A stretch of 64,000 nt of DNA from Paracoccus onchidii (GTDB lineage: Bacteria > Pseudomonadota > Alphaproteobacteria > Rhodobacterales > Rhodobacteraceae): positions 27,748-91,747 of the forward strand of contig NZ_JAQBIE010000018.1 of the NCBI RefSeq assembly GCF_028294535.1, given 5' to 3'. The stretch's first letter is position 1. The number at the start of each line of letters is the position of its first letter. Under the pieces are notes generated by a model, which saw only the letters and a program-made list of their open reading frames with translations, was not told the origin of the DNA and did no database searches. This document shows, in pieces, positions 10,751-19,771 of the stretch. A program made the position numbers and the translations under genes.

Positions 10751-10957
10751 ATGGACGCGCAAGAACTGAAATCGAAAACGCCTGACCAGCTGCAAGAGCA
10801 GCTTGTCGCGCTGAAGAAGGAAGCGTTCAACCTGCGCTTCCAGCAGGCCACCGGCCAGCTTGAAAACACCGCTCGCATGCGCACCGTCCGTCGTGACGTT
10901 GCTCGTGTGAAAACCATTTTGAACCAGAAAGCGGCGGAAGCCGCGGCCTCGAAGTAA
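10751..10957 (+). CDS. rpmC: 50S ribosomal protein L29 (uL29)
   Basis: L29 is a small helical protein next to L23 at the tunnel exit. From the ATG at 10751 the protein is 68 residues, [18 protein letters not shown] onward, with the family core [18 protein letters not shown]. This start has GGAAAGG eight bases upstream; the ATG at 10745 is too close to that site, and the longer upstream frame is not L29-like. Confidence 0.95.
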   Translation: MDAQELKSKTPDQLQEQLVALKKEAFNLRFQQATGQLENTARMRTVRRDVARVKTILNQKAAEAAASK

Positions 10958-10969
10958 GGAGACCGGCCC

Positions 10970-11215
10970 ATGCCCAAACGTATCCTGCAAGGCCGCGTGA
11001 CCAGCGACAAGAACGAGCAGACCGTCACGGTTCTGGTCGAGCGTCGTTTCAAACACCCGCTGCTGCACAAGACCGTTCGTTCGTCCAAGAAATACCGGGC
11101 GCATGACGAAACCAACCAATTCAAGGTCGGCGACATGGTTCGCATTGTCGAATGTGCCCCGATTTCGAAGACGAAACGCTGGACTGTCCTGACGGACGAA
11201 GCTGCTTCGGCATAA
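10970..11215 (+). CDS. rpsQ: 30S ribosomal protein S17 (uS17)
   Basis: S17 is a primary 16S rRNA binder with an OB fold. The 81-residue protein has [27 protein letters not shown] and [19 protein letters not shown], all family hallmarks. It follows rpmC by 12 bases with an AAGGAG ribosome binding site. Confidence 0.98.
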   Translation: MPKRILQGRVTSDKNEQTVTVLVERRFKHPLLHKTVRSSKKYRAHDETNQFKVGDMVRIVECAPISKTKRWTVLTDEAASA

Positions 11216-11250
11216 GTCCATCATCACAGATCAGTAATGATCGAAACCCT

Positions 11251-11272
11251 GGGGCCGGATAGGCCGGTCCCC
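11251..11272 (+). other. Hairpin between rpsQ and rplN
   Basis: GGGG-CCGG (11251-11258) pairs with CCGG-T-CCCC (11264-11272), with one bulged base and a 5-base loop. The 76-base gap has no T run after it, so processing or mRNA stability is more likely than termination. Confidence 0.45.
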
Positions 11273-11291
11273 AAAGGTCGGGAGAAACCAA

Positions 11292-11660
11292 ATGATCCAG
11301 ATGCAGACCAATCTGGATGTTGCTGACAACTCCGGCGCTCGCCGGGTTCAGTGCATCAAGGTCCTGGGTGGTTCGCACCGTCGCTATGCGTCGGTGGGCG
11401 ACATCATCGTCGTTTCCGTCAAGGAAGCCATCCCGCGGGGCCGGGTCAAGAAAGGCGACGTCCGCAAGGCCGTAGTCGTCCGCACCGCGAAAGAAGTTAA
11501 ACGTGAAGACGGAACCTCGATCCGCTTTGACCGCAACGCCGCAGTCGTCCTGAACAACCAGGGCGAACCGGTCGGAACCCGTATTTTCGGGCCGGTCGTT
11601 CGCGAGCTGCGCGCCAAGAACTTCATGAAGATCATCTCGCTTGCTCCGGAGGTGCTGTAA
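11292..11660 (+). CDS. rplN: 50S ribosomal protein L14 (uL14)
   Basis: L14 forms an intersubunit bridge and is the docking site for the silencing factor RsfS. The 122-residue protein has [17 protein letters not shown] at the start, the core [22 protein letters not shown] and FGPVVRELR near the end. The stop overlaps the rplX ATG. This would be the first gene of the spc part in E. coli terms. Confidence 0.98.
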   Translation: MIQMQTNLDVADNSGARRVQCIKVLGGSHRRYASVGDIIVVSVKEAIPRGRVKKGDVRKAVVVRTAKEVKREDGTSIRFDRNAAVVLNNQGEPVGTRIFGPVVRELRAKNFMKIISLAPEVL

Positions 11661-11965
11661 TGGCTGCCAAGCTGAAAAAGGGCGACAAGGTCGTCGTGCT
11701 TGCCGGCAAGGACAAGGGCAAGCAGGGCGAGATCACCGCGGTGATGCCCAAGGACAACAAGGCCATTGTTGACGGCGTGAACATCGCTATCCGTCATCAG
11801 CGCCAGACCCAGACCAGCCAGGGAGGCCGCACGCCGAAGGCGATGCCGATCGACCTGTCGAACCTGGCCCTCATGGACAAGAACGGCAAAGCGACCCGCG
11901 TCGGCTTCCGCGAGGAAGACGGCAAGAAGGTCCGTTTCGCCAAGACCACGGGAGACGTGATCTGA
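11660..11965 (+). CDS. rplX: 50S ribosomal protein L24 (uL24)
   Basis: L24 is an assembly initiator near the tunnel exit. The 101-residue protein carries the KOW motif [20 protein letters not shown] at its N-terminus and the [17 protein letters not shown] segment. Start and stop each overlap the neighbouring genes by one base, which suggests coupled translation. Confidence 0.98.
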   Translation: MAAKLKKGDKVVVLAGKDKGKQGEITAVMPKDNKAIVDGVNIAIRHQRQTQTSQGGRTPKAMPIDLSNLALMDKNGKATRVGFREEDGKKVRFAKTTGDVI

Positions 11966-12525
11966 TGCTGGACGCTGCAAATTACACTCCGCGCCTCAAG
12001 GTGCAGTATCGCGAGTCGATCAAGGCTGCTTTGAAAGAAGAGTTCGCCTACAAGAACGACATGCAGATCCCGCGTCTGGACAAAATCGTCCTGAACATGG
12101 GGATCGGCGAAGCGGTCAAGGACACCAAGAAGGTGAAGCAGGGCGCTGAAGAGCTGTCGCTGATCGCCGGTCAGAAGGCTGTCATCACCAAGGCGAAGAA
12201 CTCGATCGCAGGGTTCCGCGTCCGTGAGGAAATGCCCCTGGGCGCCAAGGTCACGCTGCGCGGCAACCGGATGTATGAATTCCTGGACCGCCTGATCAAT
12301 ATCGCGATGCCCCGGATCCGCGACTTTCGCGGCGTCAAGGGCACCTCTTTCGACGGCCGCGGCAACTATGCCATGGGCATGAAAGAGCACATCGTGTTCC
12401 CGGAAATCAACTTCGACAAGGTCGACGAAGTTCTGGGGATGGACATCATCATCTGCACCACCGCGAAGACCGACGCGGAAGCGAAGTCGCTGTTGAAGCA
12501 TTTCAACATGCCGTTCACCAGCTAA
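11965..12525 (+). CDS. rplE: 50S ribosomal protein L5 (uL5)
   Basis: L5 binds 5S rRNA and contacts the P-site tRNA. The 186-residue protein includes [40 protein letters not shown] core (two stretches), and [19 protein letters not shown] near the end. Length is normal for bacteria. Confidence 0.98.
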   Translation: MLDAANYTPRLKVQYRESIKAALKEEFAYKNDMQIPRLDKIVLNMGIGEAVKDTKKVKQGAEELSLIAGQKAVITKAKNSIAGFRVREEMPLGAKVTLRGNRMYEFLDRLINIAMPRIRDFRGVKGTSFDGRGNYAMGMKEHIVFPEINFDKVDEVLGMDIIICTTAKTDAEAKSLLKHFNMPFTS

Positions 12526-12544
12526 TTCGCGGAGGGAAGAAGAT

Positions 12545-12850
12545 ATGGCAAAGAAATCGATGGTTGAGCGCGAGAAAAAGCGCCAGCGCATGGTCGCGAA
12601 ATACGCTGAGAAGCGTGCGGCCCTGAACGCGATCGTCAAAGATCAGTCCCTGCCGATGGAAGAGCGGTTCAAGGCTTCGCTGAAGCTGGCCGAACTGCCG
12701 CGTAATTCCTCGGCTACGCGGCTTCACAACCGTGACCAGCTGACCGGTCGTCCGAAAGGTTACTACCGGAAACTGAAACTCAGCCGGATCTCACTGCGCG
12801 AGCTTGCCTCGAACGGTTTGGTTCCGGGTATGGTCAAATCTAGCTGGTAA
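12545..12850 (+). CDS. rpsN: 30S ribosomal protein S14 (uS14), zinc-free type
   Basis: S14 belongs to the 30S head near the decoding region. The 101-residue protein is the long form without the CxxC zinc motifs. It has [20 protein letters not shown] and the C-terminal [20 protein letters not shown] segment [19 protein letters not shown]. It has a GGAGG ribosome binding site. Confidence 0.97.
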   Translation: MAKKSMVEREKKRQRMVAKYAEKRAALNAIVKDQSLPMEERFKASLKLAELPRNSSATRLHNRDQLTGRPKGYYRKLKLSRISLRELASNGLVPGMVKSSW

Positions 12851-12860
12851 GGGGGTACTG

Positions 12861-13259
12861 ATGTCGATGAACGATCCTCTCGGCGATATGCTGACCCGCA
12901 TCCGCAATGCGCAGATGCGCGGCAAATCGACCGTGCGCACCCCGACCTCCAAGCTGCGCGCTTGGGTTCTGGACGTGCTTCAATCCGAAGGTTACATCCG
13001 CGGCTACGAGGAAGTGACCACCGATGCCGGCCACAAAGAGCTGGAAATCGGCCTGAAATACTTCGATGGCACCCCGGTGATCCGGGAATTGTCGCGCGTT
13101 TCGACGCCTGGTCGCCGCGTTTACGCTGGCGCCAAGGAACTGCCGCAGGTTCGTCAGGGCCTGGGCGTTTCGATCGTGTCGACGCCGAAAGGTGTCATGT
13201 CGGATGCAGCGGCTCGCAACGCCAATGTTGGCGGCGAAGTCCTCTGCACGGTATTCTAA
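12861..13259 (+). CDS. rpsH: 30S ribosomal protein S8 (uS8)
   Basis: S8 binds the central domain of 16S rRNA and in E. coli represses the spc operon. From the ATG at 12861 it is 132 residues, beginning [18 protein letters not shown] and ending [22 protein letters not shown]. The upstream in-frame extension overlaps rpsN and is not S8. Start choice is supported by the GGGGG-rich ribosome binding site 8 bases upstream and by the family N-terminus. Confidence 0.98.
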   Translation: MSMNDPLGDMLTRIRNAQMRGKSTVRTPTSKLRAWVLDVLQSEGYIRGYEEVTTDAGHKELEIGLKYFDGTPVIRELSRVSTPGRRVYAGAKELPQVRQGLGVSIVSTPKGVMSDAAARNANVGGEVLCTVF

Positions 13260-13271
13260 GGAGGGCAGCAG

Positions 13272-13805
13272 ATGTCTCGGATTGGTAAGAAACCGGTCGA
13301 ACTGCCCAAGGGCGTCACGGCCGAAGTCAAAGGTCAGACGATTGAAGTGAAGGGTCCCAAGGGTGCCCGCAGCTTCACCGCGACCGATGATGTCACCATC
13401 GCACTCGATGACGGTCTCGTGCGGGTTACCCCGCGCGGAACGTCAAAGCGGGCCCGCCAACAGTGGGGCATGACCCGCTCGATGGTGGAAAACCTGACGG
13501 TCGGCGTGTCGACGGGCTTTAAGAAAGAGCTGGAAATCCAGGGTGTGGGTTACCGCGCGCAGATGCAGGGCAAAACCCTGAAGCTGTCGCTGGGTTATTC
13601 GCATGAGGTGAATTTCGAAACGCCCGACGGCGTGACGATCACGGCTCCGAAGCAGACCGAAGTTGTTGTCGAAGGTGTCGATCAGCAGCTGGTCGGCCAG
13701 GTTGCGGCAAACATTCGTGAATGGCGTCGTCCCGAGCCCTATAAGGGCAAGGGTATCCGCTATAAGGACGAGTATGTTTTCCGCAAGGAAGGCAAGAAGA
13801 AGTAA
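13272..13805 (+). CDS. rplF: 50S ribosomal protein L6 (uL6)
   Basis: L6 has two similar domains and lies near the sarcin-ricin loop. The 177-residue protein starts [15 protein letters not shown] and includes the family signature [20 protein letters not shown] at the C-terminus. It follows rpsH by 12 bases with AAGGAGGG as ribosome binding site. Confidence 0.98.
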   Translation: MSRIGKKPVELPKGVTAEVKGQTIEVKGPKGARSFTATDDVTIALDDGLVRVTPRGTSKRARQQWGMTRSMVENLTVGVSTGFKKELEIQGVGYRAQMQGKTLKLSLGYSHEVNFETPDGVTITAPKQTEVVVEGVDQQLVGQVAANIREWRRPEPYKGKGIRYKDEYVFRKEGKKK

Positions 13806-13817
13806 GGGGCGCGAGAA

Positions 13818-14177
13818 ATGGCACTGAAAAAGCAAGAGCTGTTCCGCAAGCGCCGCTTGCGCGTACGGAACAAACTGCGGGCGATGTCGAATGGCCGTCC
13901 GCGTCTGTCGGTTCACCGTTCGTCCAAGAATATCTCGGTTCAGGTCATCGACGACCTGAATGGCGTGACCCTGGCTTCGGCCAGCTCGCTGGAGAAAGAT
14001 CTTGGCATCGTGGGCAAGAACAACGTCGAAGCGGCCGCCAAGGTCGGTGCGGCGATTGCCGAGCGTGCGAAGAAAGCCGGTGTCGAAGACGTGGTCTTCG
14101 ATCGCGGTGGTTTCATCTTCCACGGCAAGATCAAGGCTTTGGCTGACGCTGCACGCGAAGGCGGACTGAAGTTCTGA
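13818..14177 (+). CDS. rplR: 50S ribosomal protein L18 (uL18)
   Basis: L18 carries 5S rRNA into the central protuberance. The 119-residue protein has [32 protein letters not shown] and the ending [21 protein letters not shown], all typical. It is followed by a 133-base gap with several hairpins before rpsE, while in most bacteria rplR and rpsE are close. Confidence 0.97.
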   Translation: MALKKQELFRKRRLRVRNKLRAMSNGRPRLSVHRSSKNISVQVIDDLNGVTLASASSLEKDLGIVGKNNVEAAAKVGAAIAERAKKAGVEDVVFDRGGFIFHGKIKALADAAREGGLKF

Positions 14178-14187
14178 TGCATGCGGG

Positions 14188-14291
14188 TGGCGCGTTCCGG
14201 TTTCCGGGGCGCGCCATCCCGATGATCCGGGGCCCGTTTGCCTGGCAGGCGGGCCACTTGGATTGGTAAGTAACGGCGCGATCAGCGCGCC
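14188..14291 (+). other. Cluster of three GC hairpins between rplR and rpsE
   Basis: Three stems are visible in the 133-base gap: TGGCGCG/CGCGCCA (14188-14194 and 14210-14216), GGCCCG/CGGGCC (14231-14236 and 14250-14255), and GGCGCG/CGCGCC (14275-14280 and 14286-14291). None has a T run. The last one ends 19 bases before the rpsE start and could mask or position its ribosome binding site. Confidence 0.5.
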
Positions 14292-14310
14292 ACCTAGAAA
14301 GGAATGCCTT

Positions 14311-14883
14311 ATGGCAGAACGTGATAACCGCCGGAGCCGTCGCGACGACCGTGACGAAACCCCGGAATTCGCCGATCGCCTTGTTGCGATCAACCGTGTG
14401 TCGAAAACCGTCAAGGGTGGTAAGCGCTTTGGCTTTGCCGCACTTGTTGTGGTTGGCGACCAGCGTGGCCGTGTCGGCTTTGGCAAAGGTAAGGCCAAGG
14501 AAGTCCCCGAGGCGATCCGCAAGGCGACCGAACAGGCAAAACGCAACATGATCCGCGTGCCGCTGCGTGATGGCCGCACGTTGCACCACGACATCGAAGG
14601 CCGTCATGGCGCCGGCAAGGTGGTCATGCGCACCGCCGTTCCCGGTACCGGGATCATCGCCGGTGGTCCGATGCGCGCCGTCTTCGAGATGCTGGGCGTG
14701 CAGGACGTCGTCGCCAAGTCGCTGGGTTCGCAGAACCCGTATAACATGATCCGTGCAACGCTTGACGGTCTGAAGCTGGGTTCGAGCCCGCGCTCGGTTG
14801 CTCAGCGTCGTGGCAAGAAAGTCGCCGACATCCTGCCGTCGCAAGACAAGGCTCCGGCTGCTGCCGAAGCTGCTCAGGCGTAA
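14311..14883 (+). CDS. rpsE: 30S ribosomal protein S5 (uS5)
   Basis: S5 lines the mRNA entry and influences decoding fidelity. The ATG at 14311 has AAAGGAATG 7-10 bases upstream and gives 190 residues, [16 protein letters not shown] onward; an upstream frame extension is not conserved-looking. The core has VVKGGKRF-type segment [18 protein letters not shown] and the [19 protein letters not shown] signature. A short Ala-rich tail follows. Confidence 0.97.
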   Translation: MAERDNRRSRRDDRDETPEFADRLVAINRVSKTVKGGKRFGFAALVVVGDQRGRVGFGKGKAKEVPEAIRKATEQAKRNMIRVPLRDGRTLHHDIEGRHGAGKVVMRTAVPGTGIIAGGPMRAVFEMLGVQDVVAKSLGSQNPYNMIRATLDGLKLGSSPRSVAQRRGKKVADILPSQDKAPAAAEAAQA

Positions 14884-14894
14884 GGAGTAGAGAC

Positions 14895-15083
14895 ATGGCA
14901 AAAACCATCGTCGTCAAGCAAATCGGTTCGCCGATGCGCCGCCCTGCCATCCAGCGTGCGACGCTGAAAGGCCTGGGCCTGAACAAGATGAACCGCACGC
15001 GCGAGCTGGAAGATACCCCCTCGGTGCGCGGCATGGTCAACAAGATCCCGCATCTTGTGACGATCATCGAAGAAAAGAACTGA
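14895..15083 (+). CDS. rpmD: 50S ribosomal protein L30 (uL30)
   Basis: L30 is a small 50S protein bound to domain II of 23S rRNA. The 62-residue protein has the family pattern [19 protein letters not shown] and [18 protein letters not shown], then [12 protein letters not shown]. It is the last gene of the ribosomal cluster here; a strong terminator follows immediately instead of rplO. Confidence 0.97.
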   Translation: MAKTIVVKQIGSPMRRPAIQRATLKGLGLNKMNRTRELEDTPSVRGMVNKIPHLVTIIEEKN

Positions 15084-15086
15084 TCC

Positions 15087-15112
15087 AAGGCCGGGGCGAC
15101 CCGGCCTTTTTC
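15087..15112 (+). terminator. Rho-independent terminator closing the ribosomal cluster
   Basis: AAGGCCGGG (15087-15095) pairs perfectly with CCCGGCCTT (15100-15108) around GCGA, and the downstream strand runs into TTTTTCTTTTT. It begins four bases after the rpmD stop and should end the S10-spc transcript. Confidence 0.9.
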
Positions 15113-15148
15113 TTTTTGGGGCGCCGGTTTGGCGCCCCGTTTTCTAGG

Positions 15149-16264
15149 TCAGATGACCTGTTCGATGGCCGTGCGCAGCCGCGTGACCGTGCCCTGGACA
15201 TCCTTCAACTTGTCCAAGCCGAACAATCCGACGCGGAAGGTTGAAAACGAATCTCCTTCGTTCACGGCCAGTGGGACGCCTGCCGCGATCTGCATCCCTT
15301 GCGAGGCGAATTTCTGCCCCGATTTCACGTCCGGATCGTCGGTATAGGACACGACAACACCCGGCGCCCCAAATCCGGGTGCCGCGACGGAATGCAGACC
15401 CTTTTCGGCCATCAGGGATCGCACAGCATCGCCCAGTTCCCATTGCGCCTGTTGGGCACGGTCGAACCCGAATGCGCGGGTTTCCTCGATCGTATCGCGC
15501 AGGCCGGTCAGTGCGTCGGTCGGCATGGTGGCGTGATAGGCGTGACCGCCGTTTTCATACGCGGCCATGATCGCGCGCCATTTCTTCAGGTCCAGCGCAA
15601 AGCTGTCGCTGTCGGTGTCTTCCAGTCGGGCCGCTGCGCGTGACGAGAACATGACCAACCCCGCAGAAGGCGACGCGGACCAGCCCTTTTGCGGCGCGGA
15701 AATCAGCAGGTCGACACCGGTTTTTGCCATATCGACCCAGATCGCGCCCGACGCGATGCAATCGAGAATAAAAAGCGCGCCGACCTCATGCGCGGCGTCG
15801 GCAAGGGCGGTGATGTAATCATCGGGCAGGATCACGCCAGCCGAGGTTTCGACATGTGGTGCACAGACGATATCGGGTCGGTTGGTGCGGATCTGCGCGA
15901 TGACGTCATCGATGGCAGGCGGTGCATAGGCCGGTTGCGGCCCGTTTCCTGTGGGTCTGGCCATTTCGACATGGATGTCACGGGCGATGCCACTGGTTTC
16001 GAAGATCTGGCTCCAGCGATAGCTGAACCAGCCATTGCGGATGATGAAGACATTCGCGTCCCTGCCGAATTGTCGCGCGACGGCCTCCATCGCGACCGTT
16101 CCGCCGCCTGGAATAATGGCAACCTGATGGGCCGAGTATACCTGTTTCAGCGATGCTGACAGGTCGCGCATGACCTGTTGAAAGCGTTGCGACATATGAT
16201 TCAGCGACCGGTCCGTGAAAACGACCGAAAATTCCAGCAATCCATCGGGATCAACGGCTGACAT
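15149..16264 (-). CDS. Class V aminotransferase (alanine-glyoxylate/serine-pyruvate type)
   Basis: A fold-type I PLP enzyme of about 371 residues. The PLP lysine is in LLISAPQKGWSASPSAGLVM, preceded by the cofactor aspartate in LFILDCIASGAI; the early GGGTVAMEAVARQF loop would bind the phosphate. The start at 16264 has GGAAAGGAAG just upstream; a start 18 bases further up is possible but lacks a site. Relatives transfer amino groups between alanine or serine and glyoxylate or pyruvate, but some act on other donors, so the substrate is open. It is divergent from the amidotransferase operon. Confidence 0.85.
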   Translation of the reverse strand: MSAVDPDGLLEFSVVFTDRSLNHMSQRFQQVMRDLSASLKQVYSAHQVAIIPGGGTVAMEAVARQFGRDANVFIIRNGWFSYRWSQIFETSGIARDIHVEMARPTGNGPQPAYAPPAIDDVIAQIRTNRPDIVCAPHVETSAGVILPDDYITALADAAHEVGALFILDCIASGAIWVDMAKTGVDLLISAPQKGWSASPSAGLVMFSSRAAARLEDTDSDSFALDLKKWRAIMAAYENGGHAYHATMPTDALTGLRDTIEETRAFGFDRAQQAQWELGDAVRSLMAEKGLHSVAAPGFGAPGVVVSYTDDPDVKSGQKFASQGMQIAAGVPLAVNEGDSFSTFRVGLFGLDKLKDVQGTVTRLRTAIEQVI

Positions 16265-16386
16265 TGGGGGCTTCCTTTCCATGAAGGCGTGTCTTGCGGC
16301 AGGCTAGCGCGCCGTGAGATCCTTCACCAGCCCGGGGCGGCGGCTTACCCCTTGCAGCCGGGGCCATTGCGTGACTACCTTGCGGG

Positions 16387-16392
16387 TATAAT
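16387..16392 (+). promoter_or_regulatory. TATAAT -10 element upstream of the amidotransferase operon
   Basis: A perfect TATAAT at 16387-16392 lies 18 bases before the ATG at 16411. The best -35-like word, TTGCGT at 16367-16372, is only 14 bases away, which is short, so an activator may be needed. The transcript would have a leader of roughly ten bases and there is no clear Shine-Dalgarno. Confidence 0.45.
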
Positions 16393-16410
16393 CAAAACCA
16401 TGGGTTATTC

Positions 16411-17109
16411 ATGCGTATCGGCATACTTCAATGTGGCCAGTCGCCCGCCGAGTTGAAGGGCGAGATTGGCGACTATCCGGACATGTTTGTCCGCCTTCTG
16501 GCTGACAGGGGGTTCGACTTCGATGTTTATCATGTCGAGAACATGCAATTTCCTGCTGACATCGATGATGCCGATGGATGGCTGCTGACCGGATCGCGCC
16601 ACGGTGCCTATGAGGACCATCCGTTCATCGCGCCGCTGGAAACGCTTGTTCGGAAAATCTATGACGCGGGAATCCCGGTGGTCGGCATCTGCTTTGGTCA
16701 TCAGATCATTGCCCAGGCGCTTGGTGGCAAAGTGGAAAAATATTCCGGCGGATGGGCGGTCGGGGCGCAGGATTATGATTTCGATGGTGTTCCAGTCACC
16801 CTGAATGCGTGGCACCAGGATCAGGTCGTGTCGCTACCAGAAGGTGCCCGGGTGGCCGGGCGCAATGCCTTTTGTGCGAATGCGGCGCTGATTTATGGGG
16901 ATCGCGCCTATACGATTCAGGCCCATCCCGAATTCGACGACACGGTGGTGCAGGGGTTGATGGACACGCGCGCCAAAGGCGTTGTTCCCCAACCGCTGCT
17001 GGACCGTGCAGCGCAGCGCATGGGAGAGGTCAAGGCCTCACACGCCATTGCCGACCGTATGGAAACGTTTTTCAAATTGCCGCGCCGCAAGGCAGAGGGG
17101 GCCGCATGA
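16411..17109 (+). CDS. Class I glutamine amidotransferase-like hydrolase
   Basis: The 232-residue protein has a GATase class I triad: Cys94 in GICFGHQ, His172 and Glu174 in IQAHPEF. This fold hydrolyses gamma-glutamyl amides. It overlaps by 4 bases (ATGA) a glutamine-synthetase-like ligase and is followed by an FAD oxidoreductase, the arrangement seen in pathways that make and later cleave gamma-glutamylated amines. The likely role is hydrolysis of a gamma-glutamyl intermediate (PuuD-like), inferred from context; it is sequence-wise closer to the short GMP-synthase-like GATases. Confidence 0.8.
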   Translation: MRIGILQCGQSPAELKGEIGDYPDMFVRLLADRGFDFDVYHVENMQFPADIDDADGWLLTGSRHGAYEDHPFIAPLETLVRKIYDAGIPVVGICFGHQIIAQALGGKVEKYSGGWAVGAQDYDFDGVPVTLNAWHQDQVVSLPEGARVAGRNAFCANAALIYGDRAYTIQAHPEFDDTVVQGLMDTRAKGVVPQPLLDRAAQRMGEVKASHAIADRMETFFKLPRRKAEGAA

Positions 17110-18464
17110 GCGCCGAATGGCTGAAGGGTGCGCCGCAGGCCGCACGAGATTATCTGGCCGAACGCAGGCTGGACGAGGTGGAATGTATCGTTGCCGATAT
17201 CGCCGGTGTCGCGCGGGGCAAGGCGATGCCCGCGTCGAAATTTGTGCGGCAGGACAAGTTCTACCTGCCCAATTCGATCTTTCTTCAGACGATCACGGGC
17301 GAATGGGCCGACAATCCCGCCGGCGCGTTTACCGAGCCTGACATGATTCTGACACCGGATTACAGCACCGCAGCCGCAGCGCCGTGGACGGCCGACTGGA
17401 CCATGCAGGTCATCCATGACGCCCATGACCAGCAGGGAAACCCGATCCCTATCGCGCCGCGCAACGTGTTGAAGCGCGTGGTCAAGCTGTATCAGGACAA
17501 GGGATGGAAACCGGTCGTCGCCCCGGAGATGGAGTTCTTTCTGGTCGCCCGAAATACGGATCCCAATCAGCCGATCATCCCGCCGATGGGCCGCACGGGC
17601 CGCAGGGCGGCCGCCAAGCAGGCATATTCGATGTCCGCGGTGGATGAATACGGCAAGGTCATCGACGATATCTATGATTTCGCCGAAAGTCAGGGGTTTG
17701 AAATCGATGGCATCCTGCAAGAAGGCGGGGCTGGACAGATCGAGATCAATCTCAATCATGGTGATCCGGTCGCTTTGGCTGACGAGATGTTCTATTTCAA
17801 GCGACTGATCCGAGAGGCTGCGCTGCGTCATGATTGTTTCGCGACCTTCATGGCCAAGCCCATCGAGGGCGAACCGGGCAGCGCGATGCATATCCATCAC
17901 TCGGTGGTCGATCTGGCGTCGGGCCGGAATATCTTTTCCGATGCCGAAGGGAACGAGACACCGGATTTCCTGAATTTCATTGGCGGCATGCAGCGGCATC
18001 TGCCCGCCGCCGTGGCTTTGCTGGCGCCCTATGTGAACAGCTATCGTCGCTATGTTCCCGATTTTGCCGCGCCGATCAATCTGGAATGGGGGCGCGACAA
18101 CCGGACCACCGGACTGCGCGTGCCGATCTCGGAGGCCGAGGCGCGTCGTGTTGAAAACCGGTTGGCCGGAATGGACTGCAACCCCTATCTGGGGATCGCG
18201 GCGTCGTTGGCATGCGGTTATCTGGGTTTGATCGAACAGCAGGGGCCGCGTGCGCAATGCCGGGGTGACGCCTATATGTCGCGGGATGAGCTGCCGTATA
18301 ACCTGGGCGATGCACTGGATCTGATGACCGAAAGCCAGCCCATGCGCGATGTGCTGGGCGCAGAATTCGTCGATCTTTACGAAGCGGTGAAACGCAACGA
18401 ATACAAAGAGTTCCTTCAGGTCATCAGCCCGTGGGAGCGGGAACATCTGCTGTTGAACGTATGA
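17106..18464 (+). CDS. Glutamine synthetase family ligase, probable gamma-glutamyl-amine ligase
   Basis: The 452-residue protein has the glutamine synthetase catalytic core: metal-binding EMEFFLV, GAGQIEINLNHGDP, the His in MHIHHSV, and the substrate arginine region RDNRTTGLRVP. Relatives in such clusters ligate glutamate to putrescine or similar amines (PuuA type) rather than making glutamine. The ATG at 17106 overlaps the preceding stop, and the stop overlaps the next start, so all three genes should be co-translated. The amine substrate is not determined by the sequence. Confidence 0.85.
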   Translation: MSAEWLKGAPQAARDYLAERRLDEVECIVADIAGVARGKAMPASKFVRQDKFYLPNSIFLQTITGEWADNPAGAFTEPDMILTPDYSTAAAAPWTADWTMQVIHDAHDQQGNPIPIAPRNVLKRVVKLYQDKGWKPVVAPEMEFFLVARNTDPNQPIIPPMGRTGRRAAAKQAYSMSAVDEYGKVIDDIYDFAESQGFEIDGILQEGGAGQIEINLNHGDPVALADEMFYFKRLIREAALRHDCFATFMAKPIEGEPGSAMHIHHSVVDLASGRNIFSDAEGNETPDFLNFIGGMQRHLPAAVALLAPYVNSYRRYVPDFAAPINLEWGRDNRTTGLRVPISEAEARRVENRLAGMDCNPYLGIAASLACGYLGLIEQQGPRAQCRGDAYMSRDELPYNLGDALDLMTESQPMRDVLGAEFVDLYEAVKRNEYKEFLQVISPWEREHLLLNV

Positions 18465-19771
18465 ACCTGTTATATGTGAACGATCGTCGCGGCGAATATC
18501 CCGACAGCGTCTATGCCGCGACGCGGACGCATCTGGACCCATTTCCTACCTTGCAGGGCCCGATTCGTGCCGATGTAGCGGTTATTGGCGGCGGATATAC
18601 CGGGTTGTCGGCGGCACTGCATCTGGCGCGGGCTGGCTTGGATGTGGCGTTGGTCGAGGCGCATCGCGTCGGGTTCGGGGCGTCAGGCCGCAATGGCGGG
18701 CAGATCGGTTCCGGGCAACGACAAGAGATCGACTGGCTGGAAAGGCATCTGGGCACGGACCAGGCTGCGCATTTATGGTCTTTGGCGCAAGAGGCCAAAG
18801 CGTTGGTGCGCAGTCTGGCAAAGGAAGCCGGGGTTCCGATCCGTGACGGGGTCGTGCATGCCTGTCGTAACCAGGCCGAGATAGATCACGCCAACAGCAT
18901 GGCTGCGCATTTGCGGCAGGCATATGGCTATGAATCAATCGAGCTGCTGGATCGCGACGGATTGGCTGCCATGCTGGGCAGCGATGCCTATCGTGGCGGT
19001 GATGTCGACTGGGGGGCGGGGCATGTGCATCCCCTGAATCTTGCACTGGGCATGGCGCGCCTGGCCGGGGAGGCAGGCGTCAGGCTGTATGAAAACACAT
19101 ATGTCAGCCGGGTGACCCACGCGACCCGGGCCGGTGAAAAGACCATCGTGCATTGCGATGCGGGTCAGATCACCTGCGATCATCTGGTGCTGGCCGGAAA
19201 CGGCTATCTGGGTCAGATCGAACCGAAGGTCGCGGCGCGGGTCATGCCGATCAACAACTATATCGTGGCGACGGAGCCTTTGGGCGATCGGTTCCCCGAT
19301 GTGCTGCCGCGCAATACGGCCGTTGCCGACACGAAATTCGTCGTCAACTATTGGCGGCTGGATGATGAACGGCGGCTGATTTTCGGGGGTGGCGAGACCG
19401 TTACCTATCGATTCCCGCGCGATATTGCGGCGGTCGTGCGGCCTCATCTTGCGGCGATCTATCCGCAGCTGGCCGATATTCCGCTGACCCATGCATGGGG
19501 CGGCACCCTGGCCATCACAATGAACCGCATGCCCTGTTTCGCACGACCCGCGCCCAATTGCCTGTCGGCCAGCGGATTTTCCGGCCATGGTGTAGCGCTG
19601 GCGACCCTGTCGGGGCAATTGATGGCAAAGGCCATCGCCGGTCAGGCATCGGGTTTCGACGCCATGGCGGCCGTTCCTACACCTGCATTTCCGGGTGGGG
19701 CGCTGCTGCGCGGTCCATTGCTGGTTGCGGGTATGGCCTGGTATGGGCTGCGTGATCGCCTGGGGTTCTAG
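18461..19771 (+). CDS. FAD-dependent amine oxidoreductase (DAO family, PuuB-like)
   Basis: The 436-residue protein has the N-terminal dinucleotide motif VIGGGYTGLSAALHLARAG with the following acidic VALVEA, and the DAO-family GASGRNGGQIGSG loop for FAD. The C-terminal part has GFSGHGVALATLSGQLMAKAI, the second FAD contact. It would oxidise the gamma-glutamylated amine made by the ligase encoded just upstream. The stop codon TAG forms the palindrome CTAG that also contains the stop of the convergent TerB-like gene. Confidence 0.85.
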   Translation: MNLLYVNDRRGEYPDSVYAATRTHLDPFPTLQGPIRADVAVIGGGYTGLSAALHLARAGLDVALVEAHRVGFGASGRNGGQIGSGQRQEIDWLERHLGTDQAAHLWSLAQEAKALVRSLAKEAGVPIRDGVVHACRNQAEIDHANSMAAHLRQAYGYESIELLDRDGLAAMLGSDAYRGGDVDWGAGHVHPLNLALGMARLAGEAGVRLYENTYVSRVTHATRAGEKTIVHCDAGQITCDHLVLAGNGYLGQIEPKVAARVMPINNYIVATEPLGDRFPDVLPRNTAVADTKFVVNYWRLDDERRLIFGGGETVTYRFPRDIAAVVRPHLAAIYPQLADIPLTHAWGGTLAITMNRMPCFARPAPNCLSASGFSGHGVALATLSGQLMAKAIAGQASGFDAMAAVPTPAFPGGALLRGPLLVAGMAWYGLRDRLGF

